Both the position numbers and the translations under genes were made by a program. A stretch of 64,000 nucleotides of DNA from Sepiola atlantica (taxonomy: Eukaryota > Mollusca > Cephalopoda > Sepiida > Sepiolidae): positions 50,478,113 through 50,542,112 of the forward strand of contig OY744533.1 in NCBI GenBank assembly GCA_963556195.1, given 5' to 3'. The notes beneath the pieces were generated by a model. It worked only from the letters and a program-made list of their open reading frames with translations, ran no database searches and was not told the origin of the DNA. Each line of letters begins with the position of its first letter. Positions within the stretch are counted from its first letter, which is position 1. Of this stretch, positions 48,905 through 59,567 are shown in pieces.

Positions 48905-49440
48905 CTTCTCCTGATTAGGACCCAAACTAAAATTGACTTGGCATCGGTACTTTACGGATGTTAACGTAAACCGCCGGAAAATGCCGAATGAAAAGTCGGT
49001 TGACATACTAGCGTCGGAAACATCCAAAATGAGGCTGGATTTACAAGTCAGAAACAAAACAAACATTAACTAACATGTAAAGAAACATTTCACTGAACAA
49101 GTAGTAAAAAAGTTTTTTTCACGCGAAACAGTTCTTTGTACTTCTCTAGATTAAGACCTAAGCTAACCTTAAACCTCACCCTAACCCTAACTCTAACCCT
49201 AACCCTAACCGACGCCAAGTCGATTTTGGCTTTGGTCCTAATCTGGATAAGCACCTTCTTTTAAAAGAGGGTTAAAATTCGGAAGACTATCTGTTGCAGT
49301 AACGGCAACGCAGACGGCGACAAAGAAAGTAAAATCGACATAGCGTCGGTAATTTCCGGCGGTTTACGTAAACATCCGGAAAATACCGACGCCAAGTTGA
49401 TTTCAGCTTGGGTCCTAATCTGGAGGAACATAACATTCCT
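48905..49440. mobile_element. Fold-back element with telomere-like core
   Basis: Inverted repeats of about 85-90 bp start gattaggacccaaactaaaa (left, 48914) and its relative on the other strand (right, to about 49425). Both contain acgtaaaccgccggaaa. Between them, at 49176-49210, lie about six copies of the hexamer CCCTAA with one variant (CTCTAA), followed by a third inverted copy of the gacttggcgtcgg motif. No protein is encoded. Confidence 0.65.
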
Positions 49441-49563
49441 GTGAGATGTATTTTTACGACTCGTTTCCCTTGGGTGGTGAGCCGATATTGATATAATAAT
49501 GTTGGTTGGCTCACCTCAAAGGGAAACAGATCGTAAAAATACACCTCACAGGAATGTTATGTT
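49427..49563. mobile_element. Short palindromic MITE
   Basis: Arms of about 56 bp begin aacataacattcctgtgag and are near-perfect inverted repeats, with a 25-bp spacer around ttgatataataatgttgg. It abuts the right end of the preceding fold-back element. Such a structure would extrude a cruciform or give a long RNA hairpin. Confidence 0.75.
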
Positions 49564-49749
49564 ATTTGAAAATGTGAAAAAATAAAAATTTAAAATAAAA
49601 ACTATGATTATTGGAATATAAAACGAACTTACTTTATTTATATATGCTTTGTTGTTACTCGTTGACAGCCATCGAGCTGAATTTTCTTTTAAGAGAACAC
49701 TAATTAAAAAGGTACTGATATTATATGCTAATAGATATATTGTCATAAT

Positions 49750-49751
<2 letters not shown>

Positions 49752-49823
<72 letters not shown>
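49752..49823. repeat. Compound TA then GA microsatellite
   Basis: About 24 TA units followed by about 11 GA units. Reading frames across it are low-complexity. Confidence 0.95.
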
Positions 49824-50519
49824 GGAATGTTACTTTGGTATTCAACGTATGCTTCTAGAGATATATTTTGATAATGATGAGTGAGTGGTGATTGAAGCAT
49901 AAAACTATGTCATCGTTTTTTTATAATTTTAATTCAATATTTCAAACGCCCTGCGTTATTCATCTTGAATGACTAGAGAAAAGGAAAAGTACGGGAAATT
50001 AGTTCGCCCATATGCGTTGTATTAATCTGCTATAAATTGGACTATCATATGTCTTTTTTCTTGGGGCTAAGTGTTGTTTAAATATGTTCAGAGGCTGTTA
50101 TTTTTCTAGAAAAATGTGTAGTTATTTAATTATGTATGTATAATAATCGGGTATGAGTTATATGTTGAACTATAGCGACATCTACCGCTGTGGTTATGAG
50201 TAGTCTCGTGTTTATTGATGTTTTTAACATGTTTACACGAACCCTATAAGTGTTTCTTGAATAAATAAATATACAATAATGAAGACTGCGTCAAATTAGA
50301 CATTAATAAATGAAAGAGAGCGATTGGTCTATTATACGTGATGTCAGCAAATCTCACATATAATCGACCAGGCCTTTAATAAATCTAGACGGCATCTTCA
50401 GAATAACCGTTCTTGTTCCCTGTTTGTTTCAGTATTTAGACTGTCCTTATTCATTGAAATATTGATTGACGGACTTTCTTTAATTTAAAAAAAATGCTTG
50501 TTTTGTTTATTTTATTCAG

Positions 50520-50605
50520 TTACTGATTGCGAGGATTTCCGCTGTCTAAGTAGTGACATATGTACAGGATATGTAAGCTCAGTGTTAATTAAATACTATC
50601 TCTAA
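50520..50605 (+). pseudogene. Broken EGF exon 11
   Basis: It has a normal acceptor (ttttattcag) and a normal start (T-D-C-EDFR-C), and it reaches the third cysteine through LSSDI. After the segment GYVSS the sequence switches at about 50583 to the shared block that precedes the next exon, and TAA follows at 50603. The last three cysteines and the normal donor are lost. A cryptic gtaagc at 50572 could act as a donor, but the product would not fold as EGF. It fits a deletion between two neighbouring units. Confidence 0.8.
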
Positions 50606-51067
50606 AAGATAAACATTTAGCTTGCTATATTTGCTTGAATAATGTTTTTTTTCGATTGTAGGCTTCATCTCTAAAACAATGTTATGTTTCGAAAAATAAA
50701 TACGTGAATCTTTGGTCTATTCTTTCCAATTAAAAACAAAGAATCGTTTTTTTTTATTTTTCATAGGTTTACAAGAAACATTCAAATATTTCTTGAGTGA
50801 ATACTTAATATAAGGCCGCGTCAAATCAGACTTGAATAAAAAAAAAATGGCTTAGTTAACTTACTATATGTCGATTCGTAGATTTGTATACGTGACACCG
50901 ACAAACGTCACGTCTAGACAACCAAGCCATTCAATAAATGTAGACGACATTTTAAGAATACCCGTTCATGTTCTCTGTTCCAGTATTAAGGCTTTCCTTA
51001 TTCGTTGAAATATTGACTAAAGAATCTCTTTTACATATTTAAACATCACTTCGTTCGTTTTATTCAG
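50606..51067. other. Short intron before EGF exon 12
   Basis: Only the acceptor-side block of the unit remains: the tttagcttgctatatttgct landmark, a degenerate palindrome starting at 50886, and tttcc-ttattcg text leading to the acceptor. The whole first part of a unit is missing, as expected from the deletion that broke exon 11. Confidence 0.7.
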
Positions 51068-51175
51068 ATACTGATTGCAGGTATATAAAATGTAGATCTG
51101 GCGGCAGGTGTATACCAGATGTAAGCATATTCAAATGCAAATGTCGTCTTGGTTTCTTTGGAGAAAGATGCGAAC
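51068..51175 (+). CDS. EGF-like domain exon 12
   Basis: One EGF-like domain between ttttattcag and gtgagt. It is close to exon 4 at the start (C-RYIK-C). The C2-C3 loop is RSGGR (no O-fucose site, Asn replaced by Ser). The C3-C4 loop IPDVSIFK has Phe in the aromatic position, and the last segment is RLGFFGER. All six cysteines are intact. Confidence 0.86.
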
Positions 51176-52904
51176 GTGAGTATTGTTTAACCCTTAAATA
51201 CATTATTTAGCCTATATTTATTCTAATCACTTGAAACGTTGTAATAATACATCGTAATGATTCTTGTTTTATTTTAGGATTGTTTTATTATAATATTAGT
51301 TGCACATACCCGGTTTACTTGTGACCCTTCTTTTTAGTTTTGTTCGGATTCCTTTCTATTGTTGTATTGTTTTCTTGTTCACGTACTTTTGAATGAATCG
51401 ATACCCACTATTTGAATACGTAATTACGAATATTTTAAAAATGTTTGTAATTTTGTATTTATTGTCAAAAAGAACAAAGTAAAGAAGTATGTGTAACGGC
51501 AACAAAATACGACCATTTTATTTCGGATCCGTGGCGAAAAACTAGACAATTTACTGCTAAAATCATAAGAAAGGTAAATAATGGCGCCTTTAAATGATTA
51601 AAAACTGTACGTGTAAAATCTCGTAAATCAAAGATCTCATAAAACTATTTTTTCATAAATATTTAGCTTAATTATTCTTTAACTGAACAGCTCTACATGG
51701 TCAAATATCATTTCAACAAACATTAACACTATTTTGTTAGTCTTTAGCTCAAACAATAGATGATTGGTGAAAGTTCAGGAGAGTGGAATTGTTGATAGAT
51801 ATTTAGCATTAACAACTCTTTTTACACACTTACACACACATTCACTAGAATGTGTTTCAGACCCGAATTATTTCCTCGTTCGTGATAGTAGAGGGCTCTA
51901 CACTCCGTGGATCTACTAAGGGACTCACAAAGAAATTCCCCCTTTTTTCTCTCTACTATGCCTCTCCAGACATTCTCTTTCTCAACACCGTTAAATTTGC
52001 TTTCAGTCATGGGCAAATTCTACAATTGTTTTTATTTTACTTTTAATTAACGTTTTCAATACAGACGTTGGCTGTCGTCGACGCCTTCTTATCCAGCATA
52101 TCGTCCCGTTGATTCCTTCTTTATTTCTTCGTCCTAATTCGTCTACATTGCTTTTTTTCTCATCTTGTTGTGCCGTGGTTCACCATAATTGCGTTTATAT
52201 CTTCTTCCTTTCCCGGACTGTGATCATCATGGTAGTGTATCTGTGGATAAACTTGTTTCTTATGACAAAAATGGATTCGGAGTTTGAGAAGTTCCAAGAG
52301 ATTTTATTGATATTCTCCATCTTAACAACGTCGAAAAAAGTGACTTGTCTTATACTTCCTAATATCGTTATCTATTTAACTTATTAACTGCTTTCTTAAG
52401 CGAGGGCAGTGGTATACTCTGACAGACAAACAGATTGGGAAATTTGCCTTCTACGTCTCATCCGAGACTTAACTTAAAGGTTTAACTCACCGTAGCACAT
52501 CTAATCGCTTTAAACTCCATAGCAGAACTGCTTAAAACTATCGTTTCTTTGTGTCAGAACAACAAGTTACGTCACCGCGTCTCGATTTGTCGGTCTGCGT
52601 CCTGACCTTTATTGGCCCCAAACCATTTGCTCCTTTGATCTTAACGTCATCTGTCTGTTACTAATACGTTGGAAAACAGATTTGTTTCCCCATGTTCTGT
52701 GTCAGCTCGACTTGCACTTAATTCTTAATTTTAACCTAAACAAAAATTCATACTAACTGAAGTACACCTTTTCAAAAATAGGGACCCTTATAATATAACA
52801 CGTACACACGATAATTTACAAAAATAAATTATCAGAACAAACAAAACAAAGTTCTCCATTTTCTCTCCATCTTTCTCTCTATATCTTTCTCAACGTTGAC
52901 TGTG

Positions 52905-55900
52905 GCTACCACTGTTCCTGACGATGTATTTGCAGTCTCGGCGAATTACCGTCTGCCACCCTTCAACGCTGCAAACGTGAAAAACTGCAACAAAGCAAAT
53001 TTGCAAGCGTGGTCGAAGCATTGCCCACAGATATAGATGAGTTGACCGACTTATCAGATGATGTTCAACCTATTAATCCATACGACGCCCCGAAAGACGC
53101 CATTACCAAGATAATGGGTTGCTCCAAAGTCGCCATGCTATGATACCTGTTTAATAATATCAGTCCTGATGACAGGACTCGTTTACAACTGCTGTGGCAT
53201 ATGAAAACAAAACTCAGACTAAATAGCATGTCCGAGATTGTGGCTAGAACAACTCCTCCCGGGGCGCAGCACAGATACTATTCCATTTGACATGCTGGCA
53301 GACTTGGCTGATGGGATTCTCGAAGCCAGCAGCGGTTCACAGACGATGAGCACACTCACCACTCATAGCAGTCAACGCAACAGTTTGCAAGAGTTGAAGG
53401 AAGAAATAAATGAATTGAAGGTCATGCTGAAAGCTATCTAAACCCAAAACAAGGGAGCTGAGAAGTCGTCTACAATCCCAAGGCAGGCACCATAAGAGTC
53501 ATAGCAGATACAGGTCCCCTTACAGCCAACCCCAGGGTGGTATTTGTTGGTACCATTTCTTAATTTATCAACGATGCTAGGAAGTGGGACAACCCGTGCA
53601 ACTAAGAGCAATAGGTAATCTTCACTTCCAGGCAGTAATTGCGACGAATGCGAATAAGAAAAGGTCGTTTGTTCTATGTGAAGTACTGCAACAGCGGTTA
53701 CACATTTCGTGGATACCAAATAAGTGTTATCCCACCACCAGCTGAGCGCAAACCTATCCCTTCCACATTCAAACTGAAAACGGCTAAGAAATTCCAGACG
53801 TAATGCACCAAGAACTTACTTTAAATTTAGGACTCACCGGAACTTCGTCTGAAAATTTATGCAAGCCAATGTTAGAATGCTCATCATGGGAGCCGATTTC
53901 CTTTCACATTATGGCATGCATGTCCATGTATAGAACCAACGGACGACATTGAACACGTCAAGGTGAAAGGAATATCAACGCAGTTTGGTTCAACTGGAAT
54001 CTATTCAGCAACTCACCACACCAAACACACACAACACGACATAAGAACCACAGGACCGCAAATTTATTCGAATCCTCGACGATTATTGTCTGAAAAATAC
54101 AAGTACATCAAGCGATAATTTCAGCAAATGATCGAGAACGAAATAATTGAACGTTCTGAAAGTCCGTCCATATGCTTCAACTCCCCATCTAGTTTCTACA
54201 CCAGACTAAATTTTCATTGTGTATGTGTCGATTATCGGCGACAGTGCTCTAACTACACCAGACGCTTTCCCATACCGCAAGTACACTATTTCACCTTAGG
54301 TAACGACAGTATTTTCCAAACTGGATTTGACTAAAGCTTTTTATCAGATCCCAGTAGCGGAAGAAGAGATTCTGAGAACGGCTGTGCCCACATCTTTCGG
54401 ACTTTTCCAGTTCAGACGGATGCATTTCGAGTTTAGAAACGCTGCTCAGATATTTCAACGTCTCATTGATAACGTCCTAAGAGGACTAACTTATCTATAA
54501 GCTTACATAGATGACGTCTTCATAGTCCGGGGGGAACGACACACGAGCAACATCTGCATCAAGTTCTACAAAGACTATCACAACAGTGTCTAAAAATAAA
54601 TGCAGGCAAGTGTATATCTGGTGCCAAGCCACTGCAGTTTCTGGGACACCAAATTGATGAAGGCGGAATCACACCCCTGCCTTAAAAAGTAGAAGCAATA
54701 CAACAATGCCAGCCACCGACTTTTCTTTATCAGTTGCCACGATTCATAGGGCTCGTCAATTACTATCGTCGCTTCATTCCAGACTTTCCGAGATACTATC
54801 CCCTTTGACGAGTATCCTACAGTACAAAAAGGTACAGGTCGCATAGCCTGGACGCGCACGAGTGTCGTTGCCGACGTCGCACACTGCCCATGGCCGTAGC
54901 GACGGTGATTTGTTAATAATCACCGTGTCTAGGGCACAGCATATGGAAGGCGGAACCCATCCCTCTCCTTCCGCTGCCTTGAACCTTCCCTGAGTTTTAG
55001 TCAGGTACCCATTTACTGATGGGTGGACAGAGGGAGTTTTCAGACCCGAAAATTCGCATGCCGTGAGTGGGGGTCGTCCAGCCCAAAGACAAGTGCTATA
55101 ACCACTCGTCCACAGGCCCTCCCGTACAGTACAAAAAGGAAACGACAAAAACAAACATTTACATAGAAGTATATCACGCATTCTAGCAAAGCCAAATCCG
55201 GATTAACAAATTACACCAAACTCACATACCTCACTGACAACGTTCAGGCTAAACTAACCCTAATCACTCATGCAAACAAATCGGCTGTAGGTGCGGTACT
55301 ACACCAGGTGATTTATAACACCACGGTGCCCATATCTTTTTTCTCTTCTAAAACCAACCAAACACAATCAAAGTACAGTACATTTGCAATGGAGCTTTTA
55401 GCAATTTACCTCGTAATCATACATGTCAAACACGTGCTCGTAGGCAGACAATTCCACAACTACACAGACCACAAATCATTAACAAACGCATTTTCTTCAC
55501 ACGCGTACAAACACACACACAGATAATCTCGTCACCTGGACTATATATCACAGTTCTCTCCGATAATAAAATATATAAAAGGTGACCAAAATATAGTAGC
55601 TGACATACTTTCTAAAACAGACATAAACTCTATCACTAAATCCTTTCTTAGTCACGACTTTCTCGCACAGGAGAAAGCATCAGACATAAATTTTCAACGG
55701 ACTCTCCAAAACATTTCTCTGGAACTCAGTTGTCCCACCTTCACTGAAACAACGCATATTTGATCATTTTCACTCACTCTCCCATCCCAGGAAAAGATCT
55801 ACCCTGAAAATGATCAGCGAAAGATTTTTGTGGCCTATGATGTACAAAGATGTCAGACTTTGGACTGGCAATTGCATAAACACCTAGCGTTGCAAAGTTA

Positions 55901-56235
55901 ACCGCCACACCAGTCCTTCGTTGAGAAATGTATAAACCCTGACACCAGATTCTCTCATTTACACGCAGACATCGTAGTAGTTTTCGGGACAACATTATCT
56001 TTACCCGGGCAATATTTTGACAACAAAGATGATGTACACCCAACAACTAGATTTGTACAGAACTTAAAAGCAAAAATGCCAAAATTACATTTCATTCCTA
56101 CACGTCAAGCATCAAGACACGTTCACATACCAAAAACACTTTTTGATATTAAATATGTATTTGTCCCCGATGATACAGCCAAAAACTCTTACAACCACAC
56201 TACCAAGATCCGTACGAAGTAGTCAAAATGGCTAG
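52905..56235 (+). mobile_element. Decayed Ty3/gypsy LTR retrotransposon
   Basis: Broken plus-strand frames follow gypsy order. Gag-like text comes first (RLPPFNAANV; later LLPGRSTDTI and LADLADGILEAS at 53260-53330). A protease-end motif GADFLSHYGMHV lies near 53893, then reverse transcriptase (ENEIIERSES at 54130, KLDLTKAFYQIPV at 54320, AYIDDVFIV at 54505). RNase H (ITHANKSAVGAVLHQ at 55262; YTDHKSL at 55460) and a short integrase-like remnant (SHLHADIVV, 55960) come last. Many stops and frameshifts are present and no LTR pair was recognised. It is defunct. Confidence 0.8.
54833..55124 (-). mobile_element. tRNA-derived SINE nested in the gypsy element
   Basis: Exact 15-bp direct repeats, tacagtacaaaaagg, flank it (54818-54832 and 55125-55139), so it inserted by target-primed reverse transcription. 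On the reverse strand the head reads gggcctgtggacgagtgg, then ttatagcacttgtc, and further on gcatgcgaattttcgggt. These look like A and B boxes of a class II (Leu/Ser-like) tRNA. The body (about 200 bp) is GC-richer than the surroundings. Intact duplications imply it is much younger than its host element. Confidence 0.8.
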
Positions 56236-57289
56236 AAAATTGTTTCACCATCACAAGAAATAGCCAAAATGACTGTTTCCATGGAAAATACAGTACTTGC
56301 AAAATAATGTTGTGTGCAAATATCGCAATACCTTTTTAAAGTGATTGATAGATGAATGTTGCGAACGTCCTAGAAGTTCCCCTGGAATAAAGAAAACGTC
56401 TAAATAAAAAAAAGAGAAGATTTTATAAATCTGGCGCAAAAGAAGAACCGGTTCATCTACGTTATGTTTTTTCTGTGTTATTTTTTATATTTCTTAAAAA
56501 ATAACTTATGTCAGAAAACGTGAGATTTTTAAAGTAACATTTTAATGTCCATCATCGCTATGTAGTAAAAATAAGTAAATAATTGTAAATCAGTGTTTTA
56601 GTGTTGTAATAATATAGTAAGATTATTATGATTATAGTAAGACTAATTTCGTATTTTTTTTTGTGTTTTATCGATAAACAAAATTAATATGCAAAAGTAA
56701 TTCTAATCGCAATTATAATTCAGACAATGTTTTATTTGCATTCAAAAAAAATTTTTTCTGACGAAATGAAAAAAACAATATTTTATAGCAATATTAATTA
56801 AAAATCTGTCTAGAATTGTTTCCTGATCAATCAACTCACAGCATATTTTGGTTTTATTTAAAAATTCAACTTTTAGCACTTCAACATACATTTAAAACTC
56901 ACCGGTGGACACCGTATTGTTACTTTATTGTGGGTATATTTTGTGATTTATAAGATACAAAATTGATTCAAAATTATTGATTTACTTAAATACCTACCCT
57001 TTAAAAATAAGATATATTGTTAGCTTGCTATATTTGCTATATTTGCTAGGATAATGTTCACTTTGGATTGTAGAATTCATCTTTACAATAAGCATTATCT
57101 TTCGAAAAAAAAATGCACCAACTTTTGATCCATTCTTAAAATTATTATTACAATTAAAAACAAGACATCCTTTTTAGTTTTGGTATGTTTACAAGAAACA
57201 TGCAAATGCTTCTTGAATAAATATCAAACCATTAAGACATGATTTAAAAAACAAAAAGCGATTGGTAGATCTATTATATGTGACATCAG

Positions 57290-58537
57290 AAAACGTCACT
57301 AATAGTCGAGCAGGCCTTTAATAATGTAAAAGAAGACCCGCGTTTGTCCCATTTTTCTTTCAGTGTTAAAAGGCTTGCTTTATTCGTTTAAATATTGAAT
57401 AAGGAATCTCATTTAAATATTTAAAACACCACTGATGTTTTGTTCGTTTTATTCAGTTATTGGTTGCAGCAAACGTCACGTATAGTAGACTAGGCCTTTT
57501 AATAATGTAAAAGAAGACCCACGTTTGTCCCATTTTTCTTTCAGTGTTTAGGCTTGCTTTATTCGTTTGAATATTGAATAAGGAATCTCATTTAAATATT
57601 AAAACAACACTGATGTTTTGTTCGTTTTATTCAGTTATTGGTTGCAGCAAACGTGACGTATTGTAGACTAGGCCTTTTAATAATGTAAAAGAAGACCCAC
57701 GTTTGTCCCATTTTTCTTTCAGTGTTTAGGTTTCCTTTATTCGTTTAAATATTGAATAAGGAATCTCATTTAAATATTAAAACAACACCGATTTTTTGTT
57801 CGTTTTATTCAGTTATTGGTTGCAGAAAACGTCACGTATAGTAGACTAGGCCTTTTAATAATGTAAAAGAAGACCCACGTTTGTCCCATTTTTCTTTCAG
57901 TGTTTAGGCTTGCTTTATTCATTTAAATATTGAATAAGGAATCTCATTTAAATATTAAAACAACACCGATTTTTTGTTCGTTTTATTCAGTTATTGGTTG
58001 CAGAAAACGTCACGTATAGTAGACTAGGCCTTTTAATAATGTAAAAGAAGACCCACGTTTGTCCCATTTTTCTTTCAGTGTTTAGGCTTGCTTTATTCGT
58101 TTGAATATTGAATAAGGAATCTCATTTAAATATTAAAACAACACTGATGTTTTGTTCGTTTTATTCAGTTATTGGTTGCAGCAAACGTGACGTATTGTAG
58201 ATAAGGCCTTTTAATAATGTAAAAGAAGACCCACGTTTGTCCCATTTTTCTTTCAGTGTTTAGGCTTGCTTTATTCGTTTAAATATTGAATAAGGAATCT
58301 CATTTAAATATTAAAACAACACCAATTTTTTGTTCGTTTTATTCAGTTATTAGTTGCAGAAAACGTCACGTATAGTAGACTAGACCTTTTAATAATGTAA
58401 AAGAAGACCCGCGTTTGTCTCATTTTTTTTTCAGTGTGTAGGCTAGCTTTATTTGTTTAATTATTGAATAAGGAATCTCATTTAAATATTAAAACAACAC
58501 CGATTTTTTGTTCGTTTTATTCAGTTATTGGTTGCAG
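57290..58537 (+). repeat. 178-bp array of acceptor plus truncated exon starts, seven copies
   Basis: The end of ttattggttgcag falls at 57469, 57647, 57825, 58003, 58181, 58359 and 58537, spaced exactly 178 bp. Each unit runs from the palindrome's right arm (aaacgtcacgtatag) through a pyrimidine tract ending tttctttcag, to the normal acceptor ttttattcag and the first 13 nt of an EGF exon. It then jumps back to the palindrome. The junction lies at shared GCA/CAG letters, which suggests microhomology. Confidence 0.9.
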
Positions 58538-59567
58538 CAAACGTCACGTATAGTCGACTAGGCCTTTTAATAATGTAAAAGACTAGGCCTTTAGTAAATC
58601 TAGAACTAGTAAATACGCGAACGTTTTGTCCATTCTTAAAATTGACTTTACAATTTGAAACAAAGCATCACTTTTAGTTTTGATATGTGCACAAGAAACA
58701 TGTGAGTATTAGCTAAGCCAAATCAGGCGTGAATACAAAATCGCGATTGGCGGATCTATTATACATGACGTAAGCAAACGTAAGGAATAGTCGAACAGGC
58801 CTTTCGTAAATGTAGACGGTATCATAAAAATACCCGTTCTTGTTTCCCGTTCGTTTCAGTATTTAGGCTTTCCTTATTCGTCGAAATATTGATTAACGAA
58901 TCTCTATAAAAAATTTAAGAAACGCTTATGTTTCGTTCATTTTATTCAGGGCATATCTGCACGACTGTTTACTGTCGAAATGGCGGCATTTGTAGACCAT
59001 TTAGAAACACATACAAATGCCATTGTCGCCTGGGTTACTATGGACTGAAGTGCCAACGTGAGTATTGTTTAAAACTCAACTATCTGATTTAACCCATATT
59101 GAATCTAATTCATTTGAAACGTTGTATAACTTATTGTTGCACTGTAGTGTTATGCAGCGACCGCTTCCGCTGTGGTTATGAGTCGTTTTGTGTTTACCTA
59201 TGTTCTGTAAATAAAAGAAATGACGATGTTATTTTGTATTTGAGATTTTGTGTTCTCTTGTATTTTAATCAATATATTTTAAATTCGGCTAAGTGTTGTT
59301 TATATGTGTTTAGAGGCTGTTATTATTTCGTTTTAAATATGTGGTTATTTTATTATTTAAGTATAAGAGTGCGGCATGAGATTTCTACGGGCGATAGCGA
59401 CCGTTTACGCTGTAGTTATGAGTCGTCTCGTGTTTTTGTTTTGTAAATGCAAAAAATGACAATGTTACGTTTCAGATCTCATGTTTTGTTAAGTTAGAGT
59501 AATTCTCTATCTAATTAATATATTTTTTGAGCAAGATAAAAGCTATATTTGAGAGTGGTTATTAATT
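58480..59567 (+). repeat. Segmental duplication, copy A
   Basis: It includes the last 178-bp unit, the upstream block, exon 13 and about 500 bp of following intron. The same order recurs 2171 bp downstream with few differences. The boundary is at gagagtggttattaa. Confidence 0.85.
58950..59057 (+). CDS. EGF-like domain exon 13
   Basis: One EGF-like domain between ttttattcag and gtgagt. It starts H-I-C-TTVY-C and ends C-Q where all other exons end C-E. The C2-C3 loop is RNGGI, so no O-fucose site. The C3-C4 loop is RPFRNTYK and the last segment RLGYYGLK. Exon 14 is its recent duplicate. Confidence 0.87.

Larger units (their letters stand above)
47898..50519. other. Intron between EGF exon 10 and broken exon 11
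   Basis: The shared post-donor text is split by a deleted mariner (48023-48400). The unit continues to about 48895, then meets two fold-back elements (48905-49440 and 49427-49563), a TA/GA tract (49752-49823), and an unclassified repeat (50040-50240) related to text after exons 13 and 14. The upstream block has a degenerate palindrome at 50331-50364. Confidence 0.6.
51176..58949. other. Intron between EGF exons 12 and 13
   Basis: Shared post-donor unit to about 51790, then about 1.1 kb of unclassified, relatively CT-rich DNA (51800-52900) that could include an LTR or leader of the next element. A decayed gypsy element (52905-56235) carries a nested SINE. The shared unit resumes at about 56240 and runs to a palindrome near 57275. 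The 178-bp array and a second upstream block (palindrome at 58758) then lead to exon 13. Confidence 0.55.

Noticed and set aside
49176..49210. Chromosome end or telomere
   Set aside because: Only about six hexamers, inside a fold-back element and flanked on both sides by the EGF locus.
54774..55181. 135-codon reverse-strand open frame
   Set aside because: It lies across the tRNA-derived SINE and its target duplications; its length reflects the GC-rich SINE body.
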